A stretch of DNA of 12,127 nt from Woeseiaceae bacterium (GTDB lineage Bacteria > Pseudomonadota > Gammaproteobacteria > Steroidobacterales > Woeseiaceae): assembly GCA_022866645.1 (NCBI GenBank), contig JALHUQ010000244.1:1-12127 (forward strand), written 5' to 3'. The position numbers and the translations under genes are program-made. Every line of letters begins with the position of its first letter. Within the stretch, counting starts at the first letter, position 1. Shown one piece after another: positions 1-5,575 of the stretch. Under the pieces are notes generated by a model. It worked only from the letters and a program-made list of their open reading frames with translations, was not told the origin of the DNA and made no database searches.

Positions 1-23
1 CGCACGATGTCGCCACCGATCAT
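1..23 (-). CDS. Possible start of a gene running off the left edge
   Basis: An ATG at 23-21 on the minus strand opens a frame of seven complete codons (M-I-G-G-D-I-V) that leaves the window. It lies about 20 bp beyond the left end of the first repeat, where the one-gene-one-repeat pattern predicts the next gene to begin. The ribosome-binding site is weak (TTGGAT directly before the ATG). Nothing can be said about function, and the call rests mainly on context. Confidence 0.25.
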
Positions 24-42
24 ATCCAATACAAATCACAAG

Positions 43-116
43 CGACGGCAATGGGTCAGCAGCAGTCGTCCAGTAGTTTATCACTTGACTGACGGCTTGC
101 GGCCAGAAGCGGACGT
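43..116 (+). repeat. Intergenic repeat copy 1 (short form)
   Basis: Short form of the dispersed repeat. The left part reads GACGGCAATGGGTCAGC and the right part ends GGCCAGAAGCGGACGT. It shares AGCAGCAGTCGT and TAGTTTATCAC with copy 7. It lacks the inner GGCTGCT/AGCAGCC stem of the long form. The right end lies 98 bp from the stop of the acetyltransferase gene. Confidence 0.8.
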
Positions 117-214
117 GTGCCGACCTAGGTCACACCCGCTTTCTCCAGAATAGGAAAAACTGATAAACAAATTCCAGTCGTTCGTGCCACATTCGAATAA
201 TCATTCGCAACTCC

Positions 215-637
215 CTAGTGATCATCTCCGCCATAAACCCACATAGGGATGGTCTTACCTGCACGTTCGAAACCGATTTTCTCGTAAAATCCAAGGGAAT
301 CGACATCTGCGGTGAGCATCTGTTGGTGAAAAGATCCATATCGCCCTCGCATCGCCGCCATGATGCGAGAGCCAATACCTTGTCCATGATTTTCTGGATG
401 AACCAGCAAGTGCGGGTAATATACGACCAGGTGCCCGTCCGATATTGCATTGGCAATGCCCACAAGTTTGCCCGCAATACGCGCTGTCACAAGCGAATGA
501 GAATTTTGAAGTGCGGCAACCAGTTCATTCGGTTTCTTAGCCGATGACCAAGCGTTGGCGGCATAAAGGTCAACAACCTCTGACTCTTCTATCGAATCAT
601 CGAAATTAATTTCAACTGCTGAATTCAAGTCCGTCAT
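215..637 (-). CDS. GNAT family N-acetyltransferase
   Basis: A 140-residue single-domain GNAT fold protein, the usual length for the family, predicted to move an acetyl group from acetyl-CoA to an amine in the cytosol. The substrate is not recognisable. The acetyl-CoA pyrophosphate loop (motif A) is visible as HPENHGQGIGSRIM at residues 80-93, with His84 where Gln or Arg is usual. The beta-4 strand before it reads LVVYYPHLLV. The C-terminal signature is SLGFYEKIGFERAG (residues 114-127), in which the Tyr of FYEKIGF is the usual general-acid position. The start is supported by GAGAT upstream. No signal peptide. It stands alone between repeats 1 and 2, and GNAT proteins are frequent passengers of mobile cassettes. 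Family is sure, substrate unknown. Confidence 0.9.
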   Translation of the reverse strand: MTDLNSAVEINFDDSIEESEVVDLYAANAWSSAKKPNELVAALQNSHSLVTARIAGKLVGIANAISDGHLVVYYPHLLVHPENHGQGIGSRIMAAMRGRYGSFHQQMLTADVDSLGFYEKIGFERAGKTIPMWVYGGDDH

Positions 638-699
638 CCCCGATCTCGTCTGGCAATTATTGGACCAAAAAGCACGACGGCCCGGTCAGTATCTCTTTA

Positions 700-829
700 C
701 GCCTGGACGGCTGCTGTGGGTCACAAGCCGTCATCTTACCGCAGATTTTTCGAGCGGCTGCTATGCGACGCGAAGCAGCCCCACGGTTTGATTCCTGGTG
801 ACCGTCTCAGAACGGCCAGAAGCAGGCGT
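700..829 (+). repeat. Intergenic repeat copy 2 (long form)
   Basis: Full-length long form. Positions 717-740 are identical to 7931-7954 in copy 8 (24 bases), and 746-762 match 7960-7976. The inner hairpin arms GGCTGCT (756-762) and AGCAGCC (774-780) pair perfectly. The right half contains GTCTCAGAACGGCCA (804-818) and ends AGCAGGCGT. The left arm has about five extra bases relative to other copies. It ends 16 bp from the stop of the next gene. Confidence 0.92.
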
Positions 830-845
830 TGGTGACCAGGGCTTG

Positions 846-1202
846 TCAGGAATGGTCGCCCCGTCTTGCTATTGGATAACCAAGCTTCTCGAGAACTACG
901 CCGGCTATTACGGCGAGGAAAATTGATCCTGCGAATACAGATGCAATACCGTCAGTCGTGCGTAAAAAATCGCCGAGAAAACTTGCCGGTCTTAGCTCTC
1001 GAGCGACAGCGCAAATAACCCAGAACCCCACTACGCATGCCCAAAGTGCAGTCCCCGTCAGAGTAACTTTCAGAGGAAAATTGATCTTTGGAGCTTGCGC
1101 CTCAACAGCTTTGTTGAGCTTTAGTCCAAAATATATGACGACACCAACGACCACCAAAGTGATGGCGCCCAATCCGAGAAAGAACTTCAACTCATCGATC
1201 AT
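846..1202 (-). CDS. Hypothetical three-helix inner-membrane protein
   Basis: A 118-residue protein that I do not recognise. Three hydrophobic segments are seen at about residues 7-27, 45-67 and 84-104, joined by short charged loops (KLNKAVEAQAPK and RELRPASFLGDFLR). It ends in a positively charged tail, YPIARRGDHS, and has no catalytic motif. The start is uncertain: the ATG at 1202 has no good ribosome-binding site nearby, the nearest GAGG lying some 20 bases upstream. An in-frame TAA sits eight codons upstream, so the start cannot move far. It lies alone between repeats 2 and 3. Coding is supported by a membrane-protein composition and full use of the space between two repeats. The function is unknown. 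Confidence 0.75.
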   Translation of the reverse strand: MIDELKFFLGLGAITLVVVGVVIYFGLKLNKAVEAQAPKINFPLKVTLTGTALWACVVGFWVICAVARELRPASFLGDFLRTTDGIASVFAGSIFLAVIAGVVLEKLGYPIARRGDHS

Positions 1203-1241
1203 TTGCGCGTCCAGAGCACGTTACCTCATTCGCTGCGAAGA

Positions 1242-1362
1242 TCTGCATTGGGTCACCAGCCGTAATATTACCTCAGATTTTTCGAACGGCTGGTATACGA
1301 CTTGAAGCAGCCCCTCGGTTAGCGTCCTGGCGGACGTCGCAGAACCGCCAGAAGCGACCGGT
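1242..1362 (+). repeat. Intergenic repeat copy 3 (long form)
   Basis: Long form. It carries TTGGGTCACCAGCCG on the left, then ATTACCTCAGATTTTTCGA, the inner arms GGCTGGT (1288-1294) and AGCAGCC (1306-1312, one mismatch in the stem), then CCTCGGTTAGCGTCCTGGCG. The right end reads CCAGAAGCGACCGGT, more diverged than most copies. The left arm is also degenerate. It ends 45 bp from the stop of the dehydrogenase gene. Confidence 0.88.
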
Positions 1363-1406
1363 CATGCAAGTGCAATTCTCAGCTACGGGCATATTTTACG
1401 AAAGAG

Positions 1407-2474
1407 CTATTCTGCACCGTTTCCTTGCCTCGTTGCCCAAACTTCGAAGAAGGCATCCATCTCAGCAGCAGCCCCTTCGTCATCGAAGGACTTCTCGCCA
1501 GCTGCAAATGGCCAAAACGTATCGATATACTCAACCAATTCGTCTCGAGTGAAGCTGTGGTCGTGGCGAGCGTTAAGCGACAATAGTTCTTCAATAACTT
1601 GCGCTATTGTCCATCCGGCTTCCACTTGTTCCGGCACAACCAAGTAACGGTCCTTAGGGTTCTCCTCAAACAAAGCCCGCTCGATTGTCGCTGCTACCGC
1701 ATCCGGTGGCGTGCCTTCATTTTTGATTCCGGCTTTGAGTCTCTCCCTGCAACTGGCCAGCAATTGCTGGCGGCGCTCTTCAAAATAGACATACGGCTTT
1801 GCGTCGGTGTCCGCCAGACGACGCTGACAACGAGTCAGTCCAATCTCGGATGCAAAGTTTCCGGGCTCAACTGCGGCGACGAATACATCAAATTTGCTCA
1901 TTTCGCTCCTGAGAGAATCTGTAAGCGCTTCAACAGCGTGCTTACTCGCCGAATACATCCCGTAGCCGTCACCCGACAGGAAACCGGATATTGAACTGAT
2001 GTTCACGACGCGTCCTTTCGACTCAATAATCAACGGCGCAAATGTCTTGGTAACACGAAAAACGCCATACACATTTACATCGAATAGAAATTCCAGTTCG
2101 GACACGTCGGCTTCAATCAATGGTGCTACGACATTTACGCCGGCATTGTTTACGACGCCCCACAAGCCCCGACCTTCCCTTTGGATTAGCTCGAACGCAG
2201 CATCGATTTCGTCTTGCTTCGTAACATCTAAGCGGACAGCCATCACGTTCTTTATGTTATTGAGCTCCTCAATATCCGCCGCCTTGCGAGCGCCAGCGTA
2301 AACAAAGTAGCCAGCAGCTGCGAGCCGCTCGGCGGCTTTTCGACCGATTCCCGTACTGGCACCAGTAATGAGCACAGCCATCTGCGGATTGGTGTCATCC
2401 GCACACGCATGTTGTGGCAAAACAGACGCCGAAAGTATGACGACCAGTGCGGCCAGAAGAGTTGTTCTTATCAT
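1407..2474 (-). CDS. Short-chain dehydrogenase/reductase with an export signal
   Basis: A 355-residue classical SDR fused to an N-terminal signal peptide. Residues 1-25 have a short basic start, a hydrophobic core and ACA before a likely cleavage site. The Rossmann core follows: TGASTGIG at 37-44 binds the dinucleotide, NNAG is at 109-112, Asn134 (in NVYG) and Ser161 (in NISS) are catalytic, and Tyr174 with Lys178 form YSASK. PG at 204-205 is the usual post-catalytic motif. The C-terminal 100 residues extend past a minimal SDR. The start is well supported by AGAGGAAA eight bases before the ATG. The internal Met32, where a cytosolic SDR would normally begin, has no ribosome-binding site. An NAD(P)-dependent enzyme outside the cytosol is odd. 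Family is sure, substrate unknown. Confidence 0.93.
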   Translation of the reverse strand: MIRTTLLAALVVILSASVLPQHACADDTNPQMAVLITGASTGIGRKAAERLAAAGYFVYAGARKAADIEELNNIKNVMAVRLDVTKQDEIDAAFELIQREGRGLWGVVNNAGVNVVAPLIEADVSELEFLFDVNVYGVFRVTKTFAPLIIESKGRVVNISSISGFLSGDGYGMYSASKHAVEALTDSLRSEMSKFDVFVAAVEPGNFASEIGLTRCQRRLADTDAKPYVYFEERRQQLLASCRERLKAGIKNEGTPPDAVAATIERALFEENPKDRYLVVPEQVEAGWTIAQVIEELLSLNARHDHSFTRDELVEYIDTFWPFAAGEKSFDDEGAAAEMDAFFEVWATRQGNGAE

Positions 2475-2479
2475 CCGTG

Positions 2480-2487
2480 TTTCCTCT
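2480..2487 (-). promoter_or_regulatory. Ribosome-binding site fixing the exported SDR start
   Basis: On the minus strand AGAGGAAA lies eight bases (from GAGG) before the ATG at 2474. It decides in favour of the start that includes the signal peptide, against the internal Met32 codon. Confidence 0.75.
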
Positions 2488-2552
2488 ATGTTCTGTGTTC
2501 GACGCTAAATCGCGAGCGGGGCATAACATCCGTCAGGGCGTGCCTGGACGAC

Positions 2553-2626
2553 CGTCCGCTTCGGGTCACAAGCCGACATATTACTCCAAAGCGCGTGACC
2601 GTCGGCAGTCGGTCAGAAGCGGACGT
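2553..2626 (+). repeat. Intergenic repeat copy 4 (short form)
   Basis: Short form with the clearest terminal inverted repeat: CGTCCGCTTCGGGTCA on the left and TCAGAAGCGGACG on the right. The inner hairpin of the long form is absent. Just to its left, GCCTGGACGACCGTC (2542-2556) resembles the CCTGGCGACCGTC of the right half of long copies, so this copy may be a composite. It ends 7 bp from the stop of the zinc-ribbon gene. Confidence 0.88.
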
Positions 2627-2633
2627 CGAAACA

Positions 2634-2912
2634 TCATTGGTCTATGTTGCGAGCTTGCAGCGGTATGACCAAGCTACACAAGGCCAAAACCATCAGCCAG
2701 CCGAAAATAACGAAAAATGATGTGCTACTGAAACCAGTCGTCTTGATGGTAAAGAATGAAGCAGTAAGCGCGGCAAGAACAATCAATAGTGTGGACGTGG
2801 AGTGCAACCTTAGCTTCGTATTACAGTTGCCGCATACAAGTCTTCTACTTGCCAATTTCGACCAGGTATTCATTGCTGTCTGCCCGCATGCTGGGCATGT
2901 GTTTGAGTTCAC
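2634..2912 (-). CDS. Zinc-ribbon protein with two transmembrane helices
   Basis: A 92-residue protein with an N-terminal four-cysteine zinc ribbon, CPACG (Cys6, Cys9) and CGNC (Cys27, Cys30), spaced as in the zinc-ribbon domains found at the front of many small bacterial membrane proteins. Two hydrophobic helices follow at about 42-56 and 66-83, and it ends in a short polar tail, QARNIDQ. It starts with GTG. The next in-frame upstream codon but one is TAG, so the start cannot move, and no clear ribosome-binding site is seen. The gene nearly fills the space between repeats 4 and 5, with about 7 bp free on each side. It probably sits in the inner membrane with the ribbon in the cytosol; no function is known to me. 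Confidence 0.82.
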   Translation of the reverse strand: MNSNTCPACGQTAMNTWSKLASRRLVCGNCNTKLRLHSTSTLLIVLAALTASFFTIKTTGFSSTSFFVIFGWLMVLALCSLVIPLQARNIDQ

Positions 2913-2919
2913 GATCTAT

Positions 2920-3042
2920 GTCGGCTTTGGTTCACAAGTCATCATGTTACCGTAGTTTTCTCGACCGATTGAAGTCACCGACGCTTAGCAGTCGCTCGTT
3001 CATGTTCCTGGTGATCGTCTCAGAACGGCCACAAGCGGACGT
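2920..3042 (+). repeat. Intergenic repeat copy 5 (long form)
   Basis: Long form. The left arm is GTCGGCTTTGGTTCACAAG and the right half contains GTCTCAGAACGGCCA (3017-3031), ending ACAAGCGGACGT. The inner hairpin is decayed (CGATTGAAGT against TTAGCAGTCG). The right end is separated from the TAG stop of the outer-membrane gene by a single base, and the left end is 7 bp from the GTG of the zinc-ribbon gene. Confidence 0.9.
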
Positions 3043-3043
3043 A

Positions 3044-3919
3044 CTATTTCGGATACAGTAAAGTGAACGATAGACGTAGCGCCCATCCTTCCGGCCCGGC
3101 GCTAGGCGAATTGACCCAGTAGCGCACGCCGCCGCCCACCGACACCATTTGATCACCAAGTCGAAGCAACTGACTGACCGTCAGGTTGACGGGCACGGAC
3201 CAGTTCTCACCCTCCCAATCATAGGTCGATTCAGTATTCAATCCGTAAGTGGTCATGGATGGAGTAACGTAAGAAACAAACGGTTGCAGGAAGGTGGCGC
3301 TGATGTCGGCGCGATCGCTCGCACCAGCGAATGACTCGATGTGATTGGCCAAGGCACCGAACGTCCATGGCCCTTGCTGTTTGAGGACGACGGCAGTTGG
3401 GCCAATTCCCCATTTTTCGCTGCCAAGGAATTCATCAGTTGCCGTCGGTGCGAGTAATACAGGACCGGCACCCCATATCCAGCCGCTGGATGTGGGTGCT
3501 TTCGGGGAAAAGAAGAAGCTCTGCACCGTGTCGCCCAGGCCAAACTCGCTGTATCCGTCAAACGGCACGTCGTTCTGATCAACAATCGGCAAGATCGTGC
3601 GTGAAATCAGGTTCCAATCATCGCCAATGGAAATCGGGACAACCGGCTGCACGTTGATACGCATTATCGAGCCATCGTCGTCAAGACCAAAGTTGTCATC
3701 GTAGTTCAGCTGGATCGGCACACTGATCAACGCGGCTACCGGGTTGGCAAGCTGTTTTGCCAACTCCGCCTCATCTTGTGCGACAGCATCACTATTGGAC
3801 ATTAAACACGCAAGTGCTGTGATTGCGACACAACTACGTAACGTTATTTCCTTAATAATGGCGAATAGTGCCATTGACAGAGAAACAATCAGCATCGGTA
3901 CGGCTAGAGTTTTTTTCAT
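3044..3919 (-). CDS. Neuromedin-U-like outer-membrane protein (annotated as 'transporter' in the family)
   Basis: A 291-residue predicted outer-membrane beta-barrel. The mature part begins QDEAELAKQLANPVAALISV and carries the conserved blocks of the bacterial family usually labelled neuromedin U or transporter: PVVPISIGDDWNLISRTILP (94-111 region), FGLGDTVQSFFFSPK (126-140), WIWGAGPVLLAPTATDE (147-163) and GPWTFGALANH (183-193). It ends LRLSFTLLYPK, an amphipathic strand as expected for a barrel C-terminus. The transported substrate is not known for the family. The leader is odd: about 48 residues with two hydrophobic stretches (5-22 and 28-47), the second ending AVAQ at a good signal-peptidase site. 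No in-frame start codon is seen between the two stretches, and the ribosome-binding site before the ATG is weak. It lies between repeats 5 and 6. Confidence 0.88.
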   Translation of the reverse strand: MKKTLAVPMLIVSLSMALFAIIKEITLRSCVAITALACLMSNSDAVAQDEAELAKQLANPVAALISVPIQLNYDDNFGLDDDGSIMRINVQPVVPISIGDDWNLISRTILPIVDQNDVPFDGYSEFGLGDTVQSFFFSPKAPTSSGWIWGAGPVLLAPTATDEFLGSEKWGIGPTAVVLKQQGPWTFGALANHIESFAGASDRADISATFLQPFVSYVTPSMTTYGLNTESTYDWEGENWSVPVNLTVSQLLRLGDQMVSVGGGVRYWVNSPSAGPEGWALRLSFTLLYPK

Positions 3920-4012
3920 CTTTTATCTCGCTACAGGAGTGCTACCGGTATCAGAAATTGCCTATACGGGCAAATCAGACCACAGATTTTTCAGCATAAA
4001 TCAATTTGGAGG

Positions 4013-4134
4013 ACTGCCGCTTTGGGTCAGCAGCAGTCTGCCAACAGTTTACCACCTGGGCGGCTGCTTCCGAGTGCAAAGCAGCCGCTCGTTCTGTTTA
4101 GTCGCGACTGACTCAGAACGGCCATAACCGGACA
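4013..4134 (+). repeat. Intergenic repeat copy 6 (hybrid long form)
   Basis: The left part resembles the short subfamily (TTTGGGTCAGCAGCAGTC, as in copies 1 and 7), but the element is full length. It has the strongest inner hairpin of all copies: CGGCTGCTT (4061-4069) pairs with AAGCAGCCG (4079-4087), nine base pairs with no mismatch. The right part has CTCAGAACGGCCA and ends ACCGGACAT. Confidence 0.88.
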
Positions 4135-4151
4135 TTAGGACCTAACTGAAT

Positions 4152-4196
4152 GGTCCGACTTACTGGGGCCATACCATTCGGCCAGAACCAGGCGTT
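4152..4196 (+). repeat. Degenerate second repeat copy beside copy 6
   Basis: GGTCCGACTTACTGGGGCCA resembles the left arm CGTCCGCTTTGGGTCA, and TTCGGCCAGAACCAGGCGTT closely resembles the right end of copy 2 (ACGGCCAGAAGCAGGCGTT). Only about 45 bp long and in the same orientation as the rest. No gene lies between it and copy 6. Confidence 0.5.
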
Positions 4197-4276
4197 CGTT
4201 GTAACTCGAACTTCCACTTTAGAAAGTTCAGTGCAGTAAGAAGATTCTTCATTCAGCGATCCCATCCCAGATCTCC

Positions 4277-4282
4277 TATACT
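4277..4282 (+). promoter_or_regulatory. Possible -10 box for the YkvI-like gene
   Basis: TATACT, five of six bases of the sigma-70 -10 consensus, lies 26 bp before the ATG at 4309. No good -35 box is found at 16-18 bp upstream; TTCAGC at 4252-4257 is poorly spaced. Being the only plus-strand gene, it needs its own promoter here. Confidence 0.3.
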
Positions 4283-4308
4283 GCATTGGCCCTTCGCGCA
4301 ATTGGACG

Positions 4309-5406
4309 ATGCCATTGGCCAAGAATAAGAAGAACACGCTGTTTCAACGCTGGCTCTTGCCCGGGTTTCTGTTTCAGTCCGTCATCATCGGCGGTGGCTA
4401 TGCGACCGGGCGCGAGCTAGTGGAGTTCTTCCTGTCCGTCGGCCCATTGGCTGGATTGATCAGCATTCTGGCTGTCACCGTGATCTTCAGTTTCACACTG
4501 AGTGTTGCCTTCGAGTTGGCGCGGGTCACTCGAGCGTACGATTACCGGACGTTTTTCAAACAGATACTCGGTCCCGCCTGGTTCTTGTTCGAAATAGTCT
4601 ACTTAGCGCTGGTGATTCTTGTGATCGCCGTGCTCGGCTCGGCGTCTGGCGAACTGGTCGGCTATCGTCTTGGTATCGCACCGGTTATCGGCACCATCAC
4701 GATGGTAGTGGTCGTCGGAATCCTGGTGTTTTACGGTACGACGATAATTGAGAAGGTGTTGGCAGGCTGGTCGTTCCTTTTGTATGCCGTTTATGCGGTA
4801 CTAATCTGGTCATTTCTCTCCAAGTTCGGTCATAAGGTTCCTGCTGTACTCGCGACCGACGACATGAGCGGGCCATGGGTGATGGGCACCATTCGCTACG
4901 TCGCTTTGACGGCGACTGCAGTCACGATGATCCTGTTCTGCGTAAGGCATATGGAAAGTCGTCGCGATGCGTTTGTTGCAGGTGCGCTTGCCGGGCCTAT
5001 TGGCATGCTGCCTGCCATATTCTTTCTGCTGGGAATGATCGCGAGTTACCCGGAGATACTCGAAGCGCCTGTGCCCTCCGATTACATGCTGCAGCAACTC
5101 GACTTTGGGTGGATATCGTTGATCTTTTATATTGTCGTCTTTGGAACCTTTATCGAGACGGGCACCGGAATGATTCACGCGATTAACGAGCGAATCGATC
5201 ACGCATTCCTCGAGCGATCGACCTCGATGCCGCGTTGGCTGCGACCGGCAATAGCGATGTTCATTCTTTTTTTCGCCGTTGTTCTCGCGGATCGAATCGG
5301 CATTATTGATCTAATCGCGAAGGGTTACGTCGCTCTGGCCTGGGTTTTTCTGGGCGTATTCCTCGTGCCTCTTTTGACCGTTGGGATATGGCGGATAAGG
5401 AAGTAG
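4309..5406 (+). CDS. YkvI-like membrane transporter (APC/LeuT-fold superfamily)
   Basis: A 365-residue integral membrane protein with about ten hydrophobic helices. The first helix contains IIGGGYATGRELVEFF (residues 26-41), the glycine-rich broken-helix signature of the YkvI branch of the amino acid-polyamine-organocation superfamily, where the unwound stretch binds substrate in LeuT-fold carriers. A second conserved polar block, FGTFIETGTGMIHAINERI (278-296), fits the symmetry-related helix 6 region. Family members are secondary carriers of unknown substrate; amino acid or related solute transport is inference. It is the only plus-strand gene, yet lies between repeats 6 and 7 in their usual orientation, like a unit whose gene has been captured backwards. 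The ribosome-binding site is weak (TTGGACG). Confidence 0.87.
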   Translation: MPLAKNKKNTLFQRWLLPGFLFQSVIIGGGYATGRELVEFFLSVGPLAGLISILAVTVIFSFTLSVAFELARVTRAYDYRTFFKQILGPAWFLFEIVYLALVILVIAVLGSASGELVGYRLGIAPVIGTITMVVVVGILVFYGTTIIEKVLAGWSFLLYAVYAVLIWSFLSKFGHKVPAVLATDDMSGPWVMGTIRYVALTATAVTMILFCVRHMESRRDAFVAGALAGPIGMLPAIFFLLGMIASYPEILEAPVPSDYMLQQLDFGWISLIFYIVVFGTFIETGTGMIHAINERIDHAFLERSTSMPRWLRPAIAMFILFFAVVLADRIGIIDLIAKGYVALAWVFLGVFLVPLLTVGIWRIRK

Positions 5407-5442
5407 GGCTCTGAGCAGCTCATGTTTGGGCTGGAGTAAGCG

Positions 5443-5463
5443 AGGGGTCAGGGCCCCTTTCTT
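5443..5463 (+). terminator. Possible weak terminator after the YkvI-like gene
   Basis: AGGGG (5443-5447) and CCCCT (5454-5458) can form a five-pair GC-rich stem, followed by TTTCTT. It lies 37 bp after the TAG stop of the plus-strand gene and just before repeat 7. The stem is short and the T-run is interrupted, so this is tentative. Confidence 0.4.
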
Positions 5464-5518
5464 GGGCTGTGACGAGCAGCAGTCGTACGATAGTTTATCA
5501 CCCGGACGGCCAGAACCT
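5461..5518 (+). repeat. Intergenic repeat copy 7 (degenerate short form)
   Basis: Shares AGCAGCAGTCGT (5475-5486) and TAGTTTATCAC (5491-5501) with copy 1, in the same order and orientation, and has GGCCAGAACC at the right end. The left GGGTCA and the terminal arm GCGGACGT are altered or lost. It sits 57 bp from the stop of the prolyl oligopeptidase gene. Confidence 0.72.
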
Positions 5519-5575
5519 CTTTTGGTGTTCCTGTTGTGGGCGTCCGGCTTGCTAATTCAATTTCTCAGCGATGAA

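Larger units (their letters stand above)
3920..4308. other. Gene-free stretch between the divergent OMP and YkvI-like genes
   Basis: This 389 bp gap separates two divergently transcribed genes. It contains repeat copy 6 (4013-4134), a degenerate second copy (about 4152-4196) and a possible promoter box for the plus-strand gene (4277-4282). The 93 bp next to the outer-membrane gene hold nothing I can identify. Short open frames here overlap the repeats and look non-coding. Confidence 0.6.

Noticed and set aside
130..547. Open frames on both strands overlapping the acetyltransferase gene
   Set aside because: They run in other frames across a protein with clear GNAT motifs, show no family signature and have no ribosome-binding sites.
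2379..2381. Met32 as the start of the short-chain dehydrogenase
   Set aside because: It would give a normal cytosolic SDR, but has no ribosome-binding site, while the upstream ATG has AGAGGAAA at proper spacing and the intervening residues form a textbook signal peptide.
4113..4337. A 74-codon minus-strand frame upstream of the YkvI-like gene
   Set aside because: It covers the degenerate repeat and the promoter region, overlaps the YkvI-like start, and has no recognisable protein features.
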